47,021 bases of DNA from an uncultured Porphyromonadaceae bacterium (GCA_947073495.1 CAMTMX010000012.1:1-47021); one strand, 5' to 3'. Positions 26,442-34,223 are shown, counted from the first letter of the stretch. Program-made: numbers and translations. Notes: generated from the letters alone by a model not told the origin.

Positions 26442-26660
26442 ATGAGAAAAACATACTGCGTATACGGGCTGCTCGAATGGCAACACACCCTCTCTGCAGG
26501 GGATGTGAAAGTGAGAATCAAATTCTCGGGAGGCAGCATGGGACCCACAGTGGTCCGTCCGGCGACATTCACCACCGGAAATCCCGCCATTCAACTTCTT
26601 ATCGAGAAATCTAAAGAATTTAAATCTGGAAAAATTGCAATCTATCGAATCGAAAAATGA
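26442..26660 (+). CDS. small phage head-associated protein
   Basis: A 72-residue protein, MRKTYCVYGLLEW..., with a strand-rich core VKVRIKFSGGSMGPTVVRPATFTT and a tail KSKEFKSGKIAIYRI. Its stop overlaps the next start as ATGA, a tight translational link, so the short frame is very likely real. Similar small proteins lie between capsid and connector genes in Bacteroidales phages as I recall them. Function is unknown; a head decoration or completion role is inferred from position. Confidence 0.65.
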   Translation: MRKTYCVYGLLEWQHTLSAGDVKVRIKFSGGSMGPTVVRPATFTTGNPAIQLLIEKSKEFKSGKIAIYRIEK

Positions 26661-27223
26661 AAGTGACCGAAATAATCAGGGCTGTCGCGCTCCACCTTGG
26701 AGTTGACCCCGACGAAATACCTACGTCTATCGAATCTCCATATCCCTCTCTTACAGAGAGGATCCGTGCCAATCTTGAAGAGTGTGTGGCGCAAATCATT
26801 CTGTCTACGCCGAAAGAGTCGCTCACGGGATGGCGTCTGCTCCCCGACGACGGATTGACAATCTCGGACAACGGCAGTGTGCTGCTCCCTCTGCCGGATG
26901 ATTTTCTGATGCTTCACAGCATCCGCATGTCTGACTGGGAAAGGGAGGTGACAGAGATACATCCTTCCGACCATTGGCTTCTCCGGCTTCAGGGAAGCCG
27001 TTGGCACGGACTGCGTGGAACGCCGTCGCGGCCCCTTGCATTTGAGACTCTTTCGGGAGACGGCAAGAGGGCACTCCGTCTCTATTCATCCGGGAGTGGC
27101 GCCACGCTTGCAAGCGGATGGTATCTTCCTGTCCCCAAAATAAATGGGGCAGACGAGATTGAAATCCCTTTTCGCAATGCTCAATTCATAATGCATAATC
27201 TTCGTTCAATGCATAAAGCATAA
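26657..27223 (+). CDS. head-tail connector-like phage protein
   Basis: A 188-residue protein that fits phage connector/adaptor proteins (gp4/gp6-like) by size, helical N-terminus (KVTEIIRAVALHLG, PSLTERIRANLEECV) and position after the capsid gene. The middle part, LPLPDDFLMLHSIRMSDWEREVTEI, resembles the strand-rich core of such adaptors. The last 14 residues (AQFIMHNLRSMHKA) are encoded by GCATAAT-type repeat DNA at 27180-27223. The original C-terminus has apparently been replaced or extended by the repeat. Overlap by ATGA with the previous gene. Confidence 0.55.
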   Translation: MKVTEIIRAVALHLGVDPDEIPTSIESPYPSLTERIRANLEECVAQIILSTPKESLTGWRLLPDDGLTISDNGSVLLPLPDDFLMLHSIRMSDWEREVTEIHPSDHWLLRLQGSRWHGLRGTPSRPLAFETLSGDGKRALRLYSSGSGATLASGWYLPVPKINGADEIEIPFRNAQFIMHNLRSMHKA

Positions 27224-27316
27224 TTGATAATTAGCCATTAGTGAGTTAGTCATTAGTCATTGGCAGGATTCAATTGCTAATTAATAATTGCTACTTGCTA
27301 ATTGATAAAGCATAAT
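27218..27316 (-). repeat. 99-bp inverted repeat, left arm
   Basis: The reverse complement of this segment matches 30112-30210 at 97 of 99 positions by my alignment. Similarity continues outward through 27180, into the end of the connector-like gene, with about five further mismatches. Related shorter copies lie at 23672-23800 and 29395-29455. Confidence 0.9.
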
Positions 27317-27333
27317 TCAACGAACATTCAAAA

Positions 27334-27996
27334 TTAAATCAATCTTGACGTATTGACTGTGGCGAGCACGCGATATAGCCCGAGAATGCTGCTTTTCGTG
27401 ATTTTCATCGGAGGATACTTCTCGTTATAGCTGTGCGCCTCGACAACCTCGTCGCCATCTTTTGAGGGTTGTATCACCTTGACCAGCACTCCGTTTTGAG
27501 TGTCGATGACAATGGGGTTGCCCCAGGGGATGAACGCCGCGTCGTTGATTTTCTTGATGAATATGCGCGAACCGTTGTGAATGTTCGGCTCCATGCTGTC
27601 GCCGTTAACGTCGATGGCAATGTCGGCGCCTTTTATGGGCGACATCACACGTCGGCAGTCTTGAAGGCGCACGCCTTCCGACCATTCCTGAAGAGTGCCG
27701 GCAAAAGCCTCCACGGGAAGCAAGGGCACCACATACCCTTCATAGTCATTTGAAGCCCATTGTGTGGAATTCTGCTCCCGGGAGGTTTGCCGACGCATTT
27801 CCCCTTCGCCATAGAGTAGCCAGTCGCGGTTAAGATCCGGGTAAACCTCCATCAGCTTAGCCACCTTCGTCTCCGGCATAGATTTTCTCATTGCCCCAAT
27901 ATAGGCAACTGACACTCCCATATCACGGGCGAATTTACTGTTGCTTATGCCCTCGGCACGAAGATAGCGCAGAAGGCGATCTTTTACTGTCTCCAT
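27334..27996 (-). CDS. S24/CI-like repressor with HTH domain
   Basis: A 220-residue transcriptional repressor of the CI/LexA-like kind. I chose the Met at 27996 (METVKDRLLRYLRAEG) since upstream codons are repeat-derived. The N-terminal helix-turn-helix is ISNSKFARDMGVSVAYIGAMR (residues about 17-37). The C-terminal S24 peptidase-like domain has the serine in GDSMEPNI and the lysine in GVLVKVIQ, the dyad used for RecA-stimulated self-cleavage. This suggests SOS-type control of the phage module. Its promoter lies at 28065-28096. It is divergent from the first of three related small genes. Confidence 0.88.
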   Translation of the reverse strand: METVKDRLLRYLRAEGISNSKFARDMGVSVAYIGAMRKSMPETKVAKLMEVYPDLNRDWLLYGEGEMRRQTSREQNSTQWASNDYEGYVVPLLPVEAFAGTLQEWSEGVRLQDCRRVMSPIKGADIAIDVNGDSMEPNIHNGSRIFIKKINDAAFIPWGNPIVIDTQNGVLVKVIQPSKDGDEVVEAHSYNEKYPPMKITKSSILGLYRVLATVNTSRLI

Positions 27997-28064
27997 GAGT
28001 TTTTGTTTTTCCGTTTCCCGTTTTCCGTTTTCTGTAGTGACAACTGACAACGGATAACTGACAA

Positions 28065-28096
28065 CAAAATTAGTAATAAATTTTAAGATATACAAG
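28065..28096 (-). promoter_or_regulatory. promoter for the repressor
   Basis: Minus strand: CTTG (28093-28096), 20-nt spacer, TAATTTTG (28065-28072), about 70 nt before the chosen start. Confidence 0.6.
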
Positions 28097-28103
28097 CAAA
28101 AGT

Positions 28104-28559
28104 ATGAAATATATTGAATTAGCTATTAGAAATGCTGATATTTTTAAAGAATTGGCTAAAGTTACGGCATACGCGGGTGCCAAGAGTGATAGCGATGCTT
28201 TAGCGGATGTGGTAGACCGTGTCGCTACGGTGAAGGAGGATGACGAACTCCTCTCACGCTATTGGGAGATGGCTTGCTCGGGACTCGTAGACCGGCTGAA
28301 ATCGTTTGTCACAGGTGCCGATTTTGCCGGAGATTCCCTCACCCTGCAATTGGAGGTGAGCGGCTCTTACGATGACAGCATGACGCCTTCATTGCGTACC
28401 GACATATTTTCCTATCTTGTAGCAGACATTGCCGCCCGCTGGTTCCGCATTGCCTGGCAGGAGAAAGCGGAGGCGTATATAGTTGAAGCTGACCGCCTCC
28501 TCACGGAAGCTGAACGAAAGCTCTACCATAGGAGAAGACCGGTAAGGAAGGTGAATTGA
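28104..28559 (+). CDS. phage-module small protein, paralog 1
   Basis: A 151-residue helical protein with a central beta segment (SLTLQLEVSGSYDDS) and a C-terminal helix block FSYLVADIAARWFRIAW ... EADRLLTEAERKLYHRRRPVRK. The same layout recurs in the next two genes, so the three are tandem paralogs. They probably are structural proteins of the phage module, but no family is recognised. No promoter is visible in the short gap to the divergent repressor. Confidence 0.6.
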   Translation: MKYIELAIRNADIFKELAKVTAYAGAKSDSDALADVVDRVATVKEDDELLSRYWEMACSGLVDRLKSFVTGADFAGDSLTLQLEVSGSYDDSMTPSLRTDIFSYLVADIAARWFRIAWQEKAEAYIVEADRLLTEAERKLYHRRRPVRKVN

Positions 28560-28699
28560 TAATTAGTTGTGAGTTGTGAGTTATGAGTTTATTAGTGATT
28601 AGTTATGAATAGTAAGTTTTCAGATTATTCTTAAATCATACACCATATACTATAAACCAACGACCAAAGACCAACAACCAAAGACAAAAGACATAAAAA
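28560..28699. repeat. composite repeat between paralogs 1 and 2
   Basis: Order: TTGTGAG units (reverse of CAACTCA type), the reversed TTTATAG/TATGG block (28620-28658), then GACCAAA/GACCAAC units (28656-28690). This is the reverse complement of the order near 26290 and 40140. Confidence 0.75.
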
Positions 28700-29191
28700 A
28701 TGCAAACGATACATATAAATCTTGATCTCAACGAGATCATCTATGACATTCAAAATAAAACTTACCTCACAGGTAAGAGCCGTCACGACGGCACAAACCA
28801 TGAACAGGTGGCAAATATGCAGGCTAACGATGATGAAGAGTGCGCAAACCAGATTCTGCGCAGCATAGACTCCGCCTTCAACAGTCTGAAAACCAAACTC
28901 AGCGAATATCTCATAAGTCTGCAAGTGAGTGGGAGCAACACGCTTCCTGATTCCGGCGGCACTCTTTCGTTTACACTTCAGATGCCATCCAACTATAACA
29001 ACGCCACTGTTGACACGATAGCGTCAGCGTCTCATCAGTATATAGTGAGTTCTGCGGTGGCGGAATGGTTTGCCATAACGTGTAAAACCGACACTCCCCA
29101 GTATGCAACCCTTGCAGACGTTTGCCTCAAGATTATTTCGGAGGCGGTCAACCGCCGCAAGCGCCCGGAGAGGAAAGCCCTTAGCAATTAG
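28700..29191 (+). CDS. phage-module small protein, paralog 2
   Basis: A 163-residue protein with the same plan as its neighbours. An N-terminal acidic part leads to a helix (ANQILRSIDSAFNSLKTKLSEY), then a strand-rich middle (GTLSFTLQMPSNYNNAT). The C-terminal block HQYIVSSAVAEWFAITCK ... AVNRRKRPERKALSN parallels paralog 1 (RRRPVRK). The stop codon lies inside the first AATTAGTA repeat unit. Function unknown. Confidence 0.6.
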   Translation: MQTIHINLDLNEIIYDIQNKTYLTGKSRHDGTNHEQVANMQANDDEECANQILRSIDSAFNSLKTKLSEYLISLQVSGSNTLPDSGGTLSFTLQMPSNYNNATVDTIASASHQYIVSSAVAEWFAITCKTDTPQYATLADVCLKIISEAVNRRKRPERKALSN

Positions 29192-29468
29192 TAATTAGTA
29201 ATTAGTAATTAGTAATTAGCAATTAGTAGGTTGGGACGCATTCTTATGTAGGGACGCGATATATCGCGTCCGGAACCGACACACTTGATTAATTAGCAAT
29301 TAGTAATTAGTAATTAGTAATTAGCAATTAGCAATTAGCAATTAGCAATTAGTAATTAGCAATTAGTAATTAGCCATTAGTAATTAGCAAGTTAGCCATT
29401 AGCAGGATTTAATTGCTAATTAATAATTGCTACTTGCTACTTGCTAATTGATTTAGCGACCAAAAAAT
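29188..29468. repeat. long AATTAGT/AATTAGC array with REP-like palindrome
   Basis: About 277 nt of heptamers, interrupted at 29230-29287 by a GC-rich element with the 20-bp perfect palindrome GGACGCGATATATCGCGTCC (29252-29271). The right end (29395-29455) is a partial inverted copy of the 99-bp element. Confidence 0.85.
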
Positions 29469-30059
29469 ATGACATTCCAACTTGAAGATCTCCATCGGGA
29501 GATAGCAAATATTGCATACGTAGCCGCTGACGTGGCTCTCACGTCAGACAATCATCACCGGCTACACCAGACTTTCGATATCTGTGAGGAAGCCAACATC
29601 GGACGGGTCAACAACCTGCTCGCCCTTGCCGCAGCGGAAGTGGTTAATTCAATGCATAATTCAAAATGCATAATGCATAATCTTAATTCAATGCATGATG
29701 CTCAATGCATAATACTGAATTTTGATTCGGGTTCCACAAGCCAAGACTCAACTCTCACAACTCACAACTCAGATCTCACAACTCAAGATCCGGCTCTCAC
29801 AACTCAAAAAGAGTGTGATGTGGACGAAGTTAGTACACCGGAATCTTGTCCAATGACCGAAGACCAAAGACCAACGACTTTCCTGCGGGAACTGATACGT
29901 GAGTTCTTAGTGTGTCGTGTATTAAATGGCTGGTTGTCTGTGACACTTCCGGAATCGGCAAAGATGTGGCACGACCGCGCCGAGACTCTCCTCGACCGAC
30001 TGAGATCCCTCTCTGCAGGGAGCATTCCTCCGCTGACACGCCGGTTGTCACCCTTTTGA
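29469..30059 (+). CDS. phage-module small protein, paralog 3, with repeat-encoded insert
   Basis: A 196-residue protein. The N-terminal helices (FQLEDLHREIANIAYVA, NNLLALAAAEVV) and C-terminal block (REFLVCRVLNGWLSVTLP ... AETLLDRLRS) match the paralogs. The middle, about residues 60-137, is encoded by three heptamer types in frame: GCATAAT (29645-29724), CAACTCA (29738-29808) and GACCAAA (29852-29879). It therefore shows 7-residue periods such as LTTHNSD, LTTQDPA. The frame stays open because stop-containing phases are avoided. The native strand segment present in paralogs 1 and 2 appears replaced. Confidence 0.6.
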   Translation: MTFQLEDLHREIANIAYVAADVALTSDNHHRLHQTFDICEEANIGRVNNLLALAAAEVVNSMHNSKCIMHNLNSMHDAQCIILNFDSGSTSQDSTLTTHNSDLTTQDPALTTQKECDVDEVSTPESCPMTEDQRPTTFLRELIREFLVCRVLNGWLSVTLPESAKMWHDRAETLLDRLRSLSAGSIPPLTRRLSPF

Positions 30060-30330
30060 ATTTTGGATGTTGAATTTTGAATGTTGAATTATGCATTAAC
30101 TGAAAATATGCATTATGCTTTACCAATTAGCAAGTAGCAATTATTAATTAGCAATTGAATCCTGCCAATGACTAATGACCAACTCACTAATGGCTAATTA
30201 TCAATTATGCATTATGCATTGAATTAAGATTATGAATTATGGATTGACTTAACACTTGCGAGTAAAAATGCCTGAAAGATAGTGTAAATTTATGGGGATA
30301 AGATTTAATTGAATTTCAGGAGATTATATA
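30060..30330. repeat. composite repeat including right arm of the 99-bp inverted repeat
   Basis: TTTGAATGTTGAAT units (30058-30090), then GCATTATG units, then the 99-bp arm (30112-30210), then a further GCATTATG/GAATTATG tail to about 30247. 30250-30330 is plain AT-rich DNA with no gene. Confidence 0.85.
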
Positions 30331-30346
30331 TAAAAATAATTAAGTC

Positions 30347-30367
30347 TCTCTTATGAAGAGAGACTTA
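30347..30367 (+). repeat. 21-bp inverted repeat, left copy (candidate recombination site)
   Basis: This 21-mer reads TCTCTTATGAAGAGAGACTT plus A. It lies within a 33-nt perfect hairpin (30338-30352 with 30356-30370, loop ATG). Its exact reverse complement is at 30523-30543. Dyad half-sites AAGTCTCTCTT / AAGAGAGACTT around an asymmetric ATG core are what a site-specific recombinase site would look like. Confidence 0.8.
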
Positions 30368-30375
30368 ATTGTTCG

Positions 30376-30407
30376 CAAAGTTAATATATATTTCAGAAAT
30401 AATGAAA
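30376..30407 (-). promoter_or_regulatory. promoter inside the putative invertible segment, facing left
   Basis: Minus strand: TTTC (30404-30407), 20-nt spacer, TAACTTTG (30376-30383). It is the only good Bacteroidetes-type promoter between 30250 and 30688 and it points away from the surface-lipoprotein gene. After inversion of 30368-30522 it would face that gene, with its start near the right repeat. Confidence 0.65.
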
Positions 30408-30522
30408 TAAATCAAGAAAAAATTTTTCTTTTTTTCATTTTTTGTGATTATTGGCTATTCTGTTGACAATCCTTGGAATTATATACATAATAAAGTGCTA
30501 ACACATCGCAACTTACAAAATC

Positions 30523-30543
30523 TAAGTCTCTCTTCATAAGAGA
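30523..30543 (-). repeat. 21-bp inverted repeat, right copy (candidate recombination site)
   Basis: Exact 21-bp reverse complement of 30347-30367. On the plus strand it reads TAAGTCTCTCTTCATAAGAG plus A. Its core is CAT instead of ATG, fixing inverted orientation. Together the arms enclose 155 bp. Confidence 0.8.
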
Positions 30544-30687
30544 CAATTAAAAATTTAACATCTAAAATTTAATCAAAAATAAGAAATATAAGTTCGCTAT
30601 ACCTCGACAATATGTGGGGTCTCACTCCTCTTGATTGTCAGTAAAAAACAACAAAATAACATAAATTTAACTCTTAACATTTTTAAC

Positions 30688-33591
30688 ATGAACAAAAGAA
30701 GTTTATTGAATCTTGCGATGTGTTCATTGTTGCTTGGCAGCATGCCGATGGGTTTGGTGAGTTGCAAAGACTACGATGGAGATATTAAAGATCTCAACAC
30801 CACTACCGGCGATCTGAGCAGCCAGCTTAGCAGCTTGAAAACTGCTTTGGAGACTGCACAGAATGCTGCTTCAGCTGCCGCCAGCGACGCCAAGGCTGCC
30901 GCAGACAAGGCTGACAAAGCTACCGAAGAGGTTGCACTTGCAAAGAAGGCTGCTGAAGAAGCTAAAGCAGATGCTATTGCCGCAGCCATTGCAGAAGTTG
31001 AGAAGCTTCAGTCTGAAATGAACAACATGAACGCTGAGACTGCCGAAAAACTTTCTGCTCTTGCCGGAAGAATCGATGGTATCGAAGACGGACTCAGCAA
31101 TATCGACCTCACAAAGGTTGATGAAATGATCGGTGGACTTTCAACACAGATTCAAGAAGCCAACAAACAGATTTCAGCAATCAACGTTCAGATTGCAGCT
31201 CTTGAAAACCTCAAGGCTGAAGTTCCTGCTTTGAAAGCTTCTGTCGAGGCAATCTCAACTCAGCTCAATGCAGTTAAGGCAAAAGCTGAGGCAAACTCTG
31301 CTTCAATCAATGAGATCAAGGGTGAGCTTACAAAAATCTCAGCTAAGATTTCTTCTGAAATTTCAAATGCTGTCAACACTATCGCCGGCATTCTGGCTCA
31401 GCGTCTTACTTCTGTGACTCTCGTTCCTGAACTTTATGTAGGGGGCATACCCACAATCGAGTTCGAGTCTGCAAAATACACCAAAAAAGTATTTAAGAAC
31501 GGTGCTTGGGTTGCAGCGACTGAAGGACAGAAAGAATTTATCATCACCAACAACGCTACAACCGCACAATATCGTTTGAACCCCGGTACACTCAAGACCG
31601 AGGATATCGACGTTGCAGGTATGGCTTACGTGACTAAGATCGCCACTACACGTGCCGCAGATCCTGTTGTTGTTACAGTAAGCAATGCAAAGGTTGAGGA
31701 TAACGGTCTTCTTACTGTAAACCTGGGCAAGGCTAACACCCAATCCCTCAACCTCTCCGACAACAAGATCTACACTGTTTCATTGAAAGTTCCCGTTGCT
31801 GCCAAGCATCTCTTTGACGGTGAGGCATCTGCTGAGGTTTACTCAGAGTTCACACGTCTTTCAGAGACCTACTTCACTCCGGAACTCCGTTTCGTGAAAG
31901 ATGCAGCTCTCGTCAGCAAAGACAACAACGGTCACCTCTGGAACGACTCTACTATGCTCTATAGCTCATCTGCAAACCAGCTTGTTGCAAAGAATATCGT
32001 TTACAACAAGACTTTCGATCTCAGCACTCTTGTTGAGGGTTGCAAGTTCCTTTCTACAACCCACACCAACCTCTCGGTTGCTGACTTGGAGAAATATGGT
32101 CTCGGCATCAAGTATCAGGTTGCTACAAAAGCTTACGAGCCTTCTGCAACAGACAAGACCAACCAGCAGGTATTTGCAAAGATCAACGGCACTACCCTGA
32201 CTCCGCAAGCTGCTTCAGGTGCAGTGGCAAATGAAAACATCATCGGTAAAGAGCCGATTATCCGCGCCACTCTCTATGACCTCAACAACAACAACGTTAT
32301 CGAGGTCGGCTACTTCAAGGTTAAGTTCACTGCTGAAGACATGCAGCCTGTGACATTCCCGCTCTCTGTATCTGACAATGCAACTCCTTGTGCCGGTGCA
32401 ACCCATGAATTCAAATGGGAATACATGGCAACAGAAGTTCTTGAGAAGCTCAACGGCGGCAAGGGTATGAGCAAGGAAGAATTCAACCGTGTATATACAA
32501 CTGCAACAGTATCAAATCCTGCAACAGGTGAGAACACTGTACTCACAGTTAATTCAGTTAACACTACCGAGGTTTCTACTCCGGTTATGACCTGGACGGC
32601 TGATCCTGCTGATCTCGGCACAATCAAAGTAGGTGACAACACCAAGGTGTTCAAGAGAACCGTGACATTCAAGAACCCTGCAGGTCTCTATCCCGACGTT
32701 GTCCTCAACCTGGAATGGACTGTAAACACTGCTGTGGCTGCCGCAACTCTTGGAACAACCAACCCGATCAAGTGGAACAACAACACTATGAAGGTTACAG
32801 TCGTTCCTATGGGTATTCCTTATGACGGCACTCAGACAGCTGTATACAACACCAATATTCTCGAAGGTCGCGACAAACCATACGTAAACGGTCTTCTCGC
32901 TTGCGCGAAGTATAATATTGCATACGCTCCTGTAGCAGACCAGAACGAAAACGTAAGGAACTATCTCGGCGAACCATTGACCGGCTTCACTGCATGGAAC
33001 ATCACAGCAGAGTCTCAGAAGAATCTCCATGCTGTAAACTACGTTATCGCAAACAACGCTAACGGTAAGAACCTTGCAAGCAAGGGTGGCACTATCAAGG
33101 TTAACTTCGATACCGACATCAACGGTCTTGTTCAGAACAGATACACATTCGGAACAATCAACCTCGAAGTTGTCAAGATCCTCAGCCTGACCGCAACTGC
33201 TGCAAGCAGCATCACAGACAACTCTGCTGAAGTTTCTATGAACCTTGCTGACAACCTCCTTATCAAGGATGCTTACTACAATGTGGTTGCCAAGAACAAC
33301 AGCACTGCTAATCCTCACGCAGGCGACTACTGGAAGTTCTACGTAATCGAGAATCCTGTATTCGACAGCAGCGCAATCAAAGTTTCTGCAACTGCCGATG
33401 GTGCTAACGCTTCTACTCTTGCTTCACTCAACATGACAGCAAACGTAGACAACACAACCGGTAAGCTCACATTCAAGAACAACGGTTCAGCAATCCAGTC
33501 AGACTGCTTCTTGATTGTACCGGTTAAGGTAGCTCACAAGTGGGGTGTTCTTGAAGGCACTGTTGCAGTTCCTTTGAAGAAGAAACTCTAA
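30688..33591 (+). CDS. large coiled-coil surface lipoprotein (S-layer-like)
   Basis: A 967-residue lipoprotein. I chose the ATG at 30688, which begins MNKRSLLNLAMCSLLLG and puts a lipid Cys at residue 26 (GLVSC). Residues about 35-230 are Ala/Lys/Glu-rich heptad sequence (SAAASDAKAAADKADKA...), a long coiled coil. The remaining ~720 residues are Thr/Asn/Val-rich strands that look like tandem beta domains. Codon use is narrow (AAC, AAG, GCT, ATC favoured), unlike the phage genes before it, suggesting strong expression. It is probably an abundant surface or S-layer-like protein, and no enzyme motif is visible. Upstream lies a putative invertible promoter; a terminator follows at 33701. Confidence 0.85.
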   Translation: MNKRSLLNLAMCSLLLGSMPMGLVSCKDYDGDIKDLNTTTGDLSSQLSSLKTALETAQNAASAAASDAKAAADKADKATEEVALAKKAAEEAKADAIAAAIAEVEKLQSEMNNMNAETAEKLSALAGRIDGIEDGLSNIDLTKVDEMIGGLSTQIQEANKQISAINVQIAALENLKAEVPALKASVEAISTQLNAVKAKAEANSASINEIKGELTKISAKISSEISNAVNTIAGILAQRLTSVTLVPELYVGGIPTIEFESAKYTKKVFKNGAWVAATEGQKEFIITNNATTAQYRLNPGTLKTEDIDVAGMAYVTKIATTRAADPVVVTVSNAKVEDNGLLTVNLGKANTQSLNLSDNKIYTVSLKVPVAAKHLFDGEASAEVYSEFTRLSETYFTPELRFVKDAALVSKDNNGHLWNDSTMLYSSSANQLVAKNIVYNKTFDLSTLVEGCKFLSTTHTNLSVADLEKYGLGIKYQVATKAYEPSATDKTNQQVFAKINGTTLTPQAASGAVANENIIGKEPIIRATLYDLNNNNVIEVGYFKVKFTAEDMQPVTFPLSVSDNATPCAGATHEFKWEYMATEVLEKLNGGKGMSKEEFNRVYTTATVSNPATGENTVLTVNSVNTTEVSTPVMTWTADPADLGTIKVGDNTKVFKRTVTFKNPAGLYPDVVLNLEWTVNTAVAAATLGTTNPIKWNNNTMKVTVVPMGIPYDGTQTAVYNTNILEGRDKPYVNGLLACAKYNIAYAPVADQNENVRNYLGEPLTGFTAWNITAESQKNLHAVNYVIANNANGKNLASKGGTIKVNFDTDINGLVQNRYTFGTINLEVVKILSLTATAASSITDNSAEVSMNLADNLLIKDAYYNVVAKNNSTANPHAGDYWKFYVIENPVFDSSAIKVSATADGANASTLASLNMTANVDNTTGKLTFKNNGSAIQSDCFLIVPVKVAHKWGVLEGTVAVPLKKKL

Positions 33592-33700
33592 AATGATACG
33601 ACACCATCAGTTAATTCGTTAGACACAGGTGTTATCTATATGATAAAAACAAGTATAATTTTTGTAAGAATGTATTAGCATATACATTATCATGAGCAGG

Positions 33701-33738
33701 AATGGCGGGTCTGAGAAGATCCGCCATTTGCTTTTTTT
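33701..33738 (+). terminator. terminator after the surface lipoprotein gene
   Basis: AATGGCGG (33701-33708) pairs with CCGCCATT (33721-33728), extendable by GTC/GAT, then seven T from 33732. Confidence 0.85.
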
Positions 33739-33918
33739 AATTGGTCTTTGGTCTTTGGCCTTTGGTCTCTGGTCTTTGGTCCAATTCCGTCGGCGCGGAG
33801 CTGTCGCGTTCAAAAGCGCAGCTTTTGCGACCAACAACCCAAAAATGACGACTAACGACCGATGACCACAAACGAATTGTTAAAATTTTACCTACAATCA
33901 AAAAAATCTACCGAATTA

Positions 33919-33950
33919 CTTGACATTGCATGTTTTATTTATTAATTTTG
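33919..33950 (+). promoter_or_regulatory. promoter of the fimbrial operon
   Basis: CTTG (33919-33922), 20-nt spacer, TAATTTTG (33943-33950). Transcription would start near 33957, about 380 nt before the first operon start codon. Confidence 0.65.
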
Positions 33951-34112
33951 CCCTGGATTTAAGCCTACTACGCATAATAGTTTTTTTAATTCTTCGGCTG
34001 TAAGTCAAATTATAGCCCTTAACCTACCCATCAATAGACTGGGACTTGTCTGCTTATTGTTGAGCTTGCAAGATTAACTGACACAAATATTAAGCCTACT
34101 ACACTAAGGAAT

Positions 34113-34223
34113 ATGGAAACTTATAGCGAACATCGTGAATCCTGTTCATCCGCAATGGATATAGGGTATGCCATACTGACTCATTCGTATTCGCAATTTG
34201 GCGGCACTCATAAGTCTGTTTAG
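34113..34223 (+). CDS. possible 36-residue leader peptide
   Basis: A short frame in the fimbrial leader starting METYSEHRESC and ending GGTHKSV before TAG. Its ATG follows the second TTAAGCCTACTAC motif by about 10 nt, as the operon's first real start follows the third copy. No homology or codon evidence; it may be chance. Confidence 0.2.
   Translation: METYSEHRESCSSAMDIGYAILTHSYSQFGGTHKSV

Noticed and set aside
30463..30491. E. coli-like promoter TTGACA, 17 nt, CATAAT facing the lipoprotein gene
   Set aside because: Bacteroidetes sigma factor uses TTTG/TAnnTTTG and such -35/-10 pairs arise by chance in AT-rich DNA. It remains the main alternative to the inversion model.
32554..33318. 254-residue minus-strand frame opposite the surface lipoprotein gene
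   Set aside because: Antisense shadow caused by the strong codon bias of the plus-strand gene; Ser/Val/Cys-rich composition without a recognisable domain.
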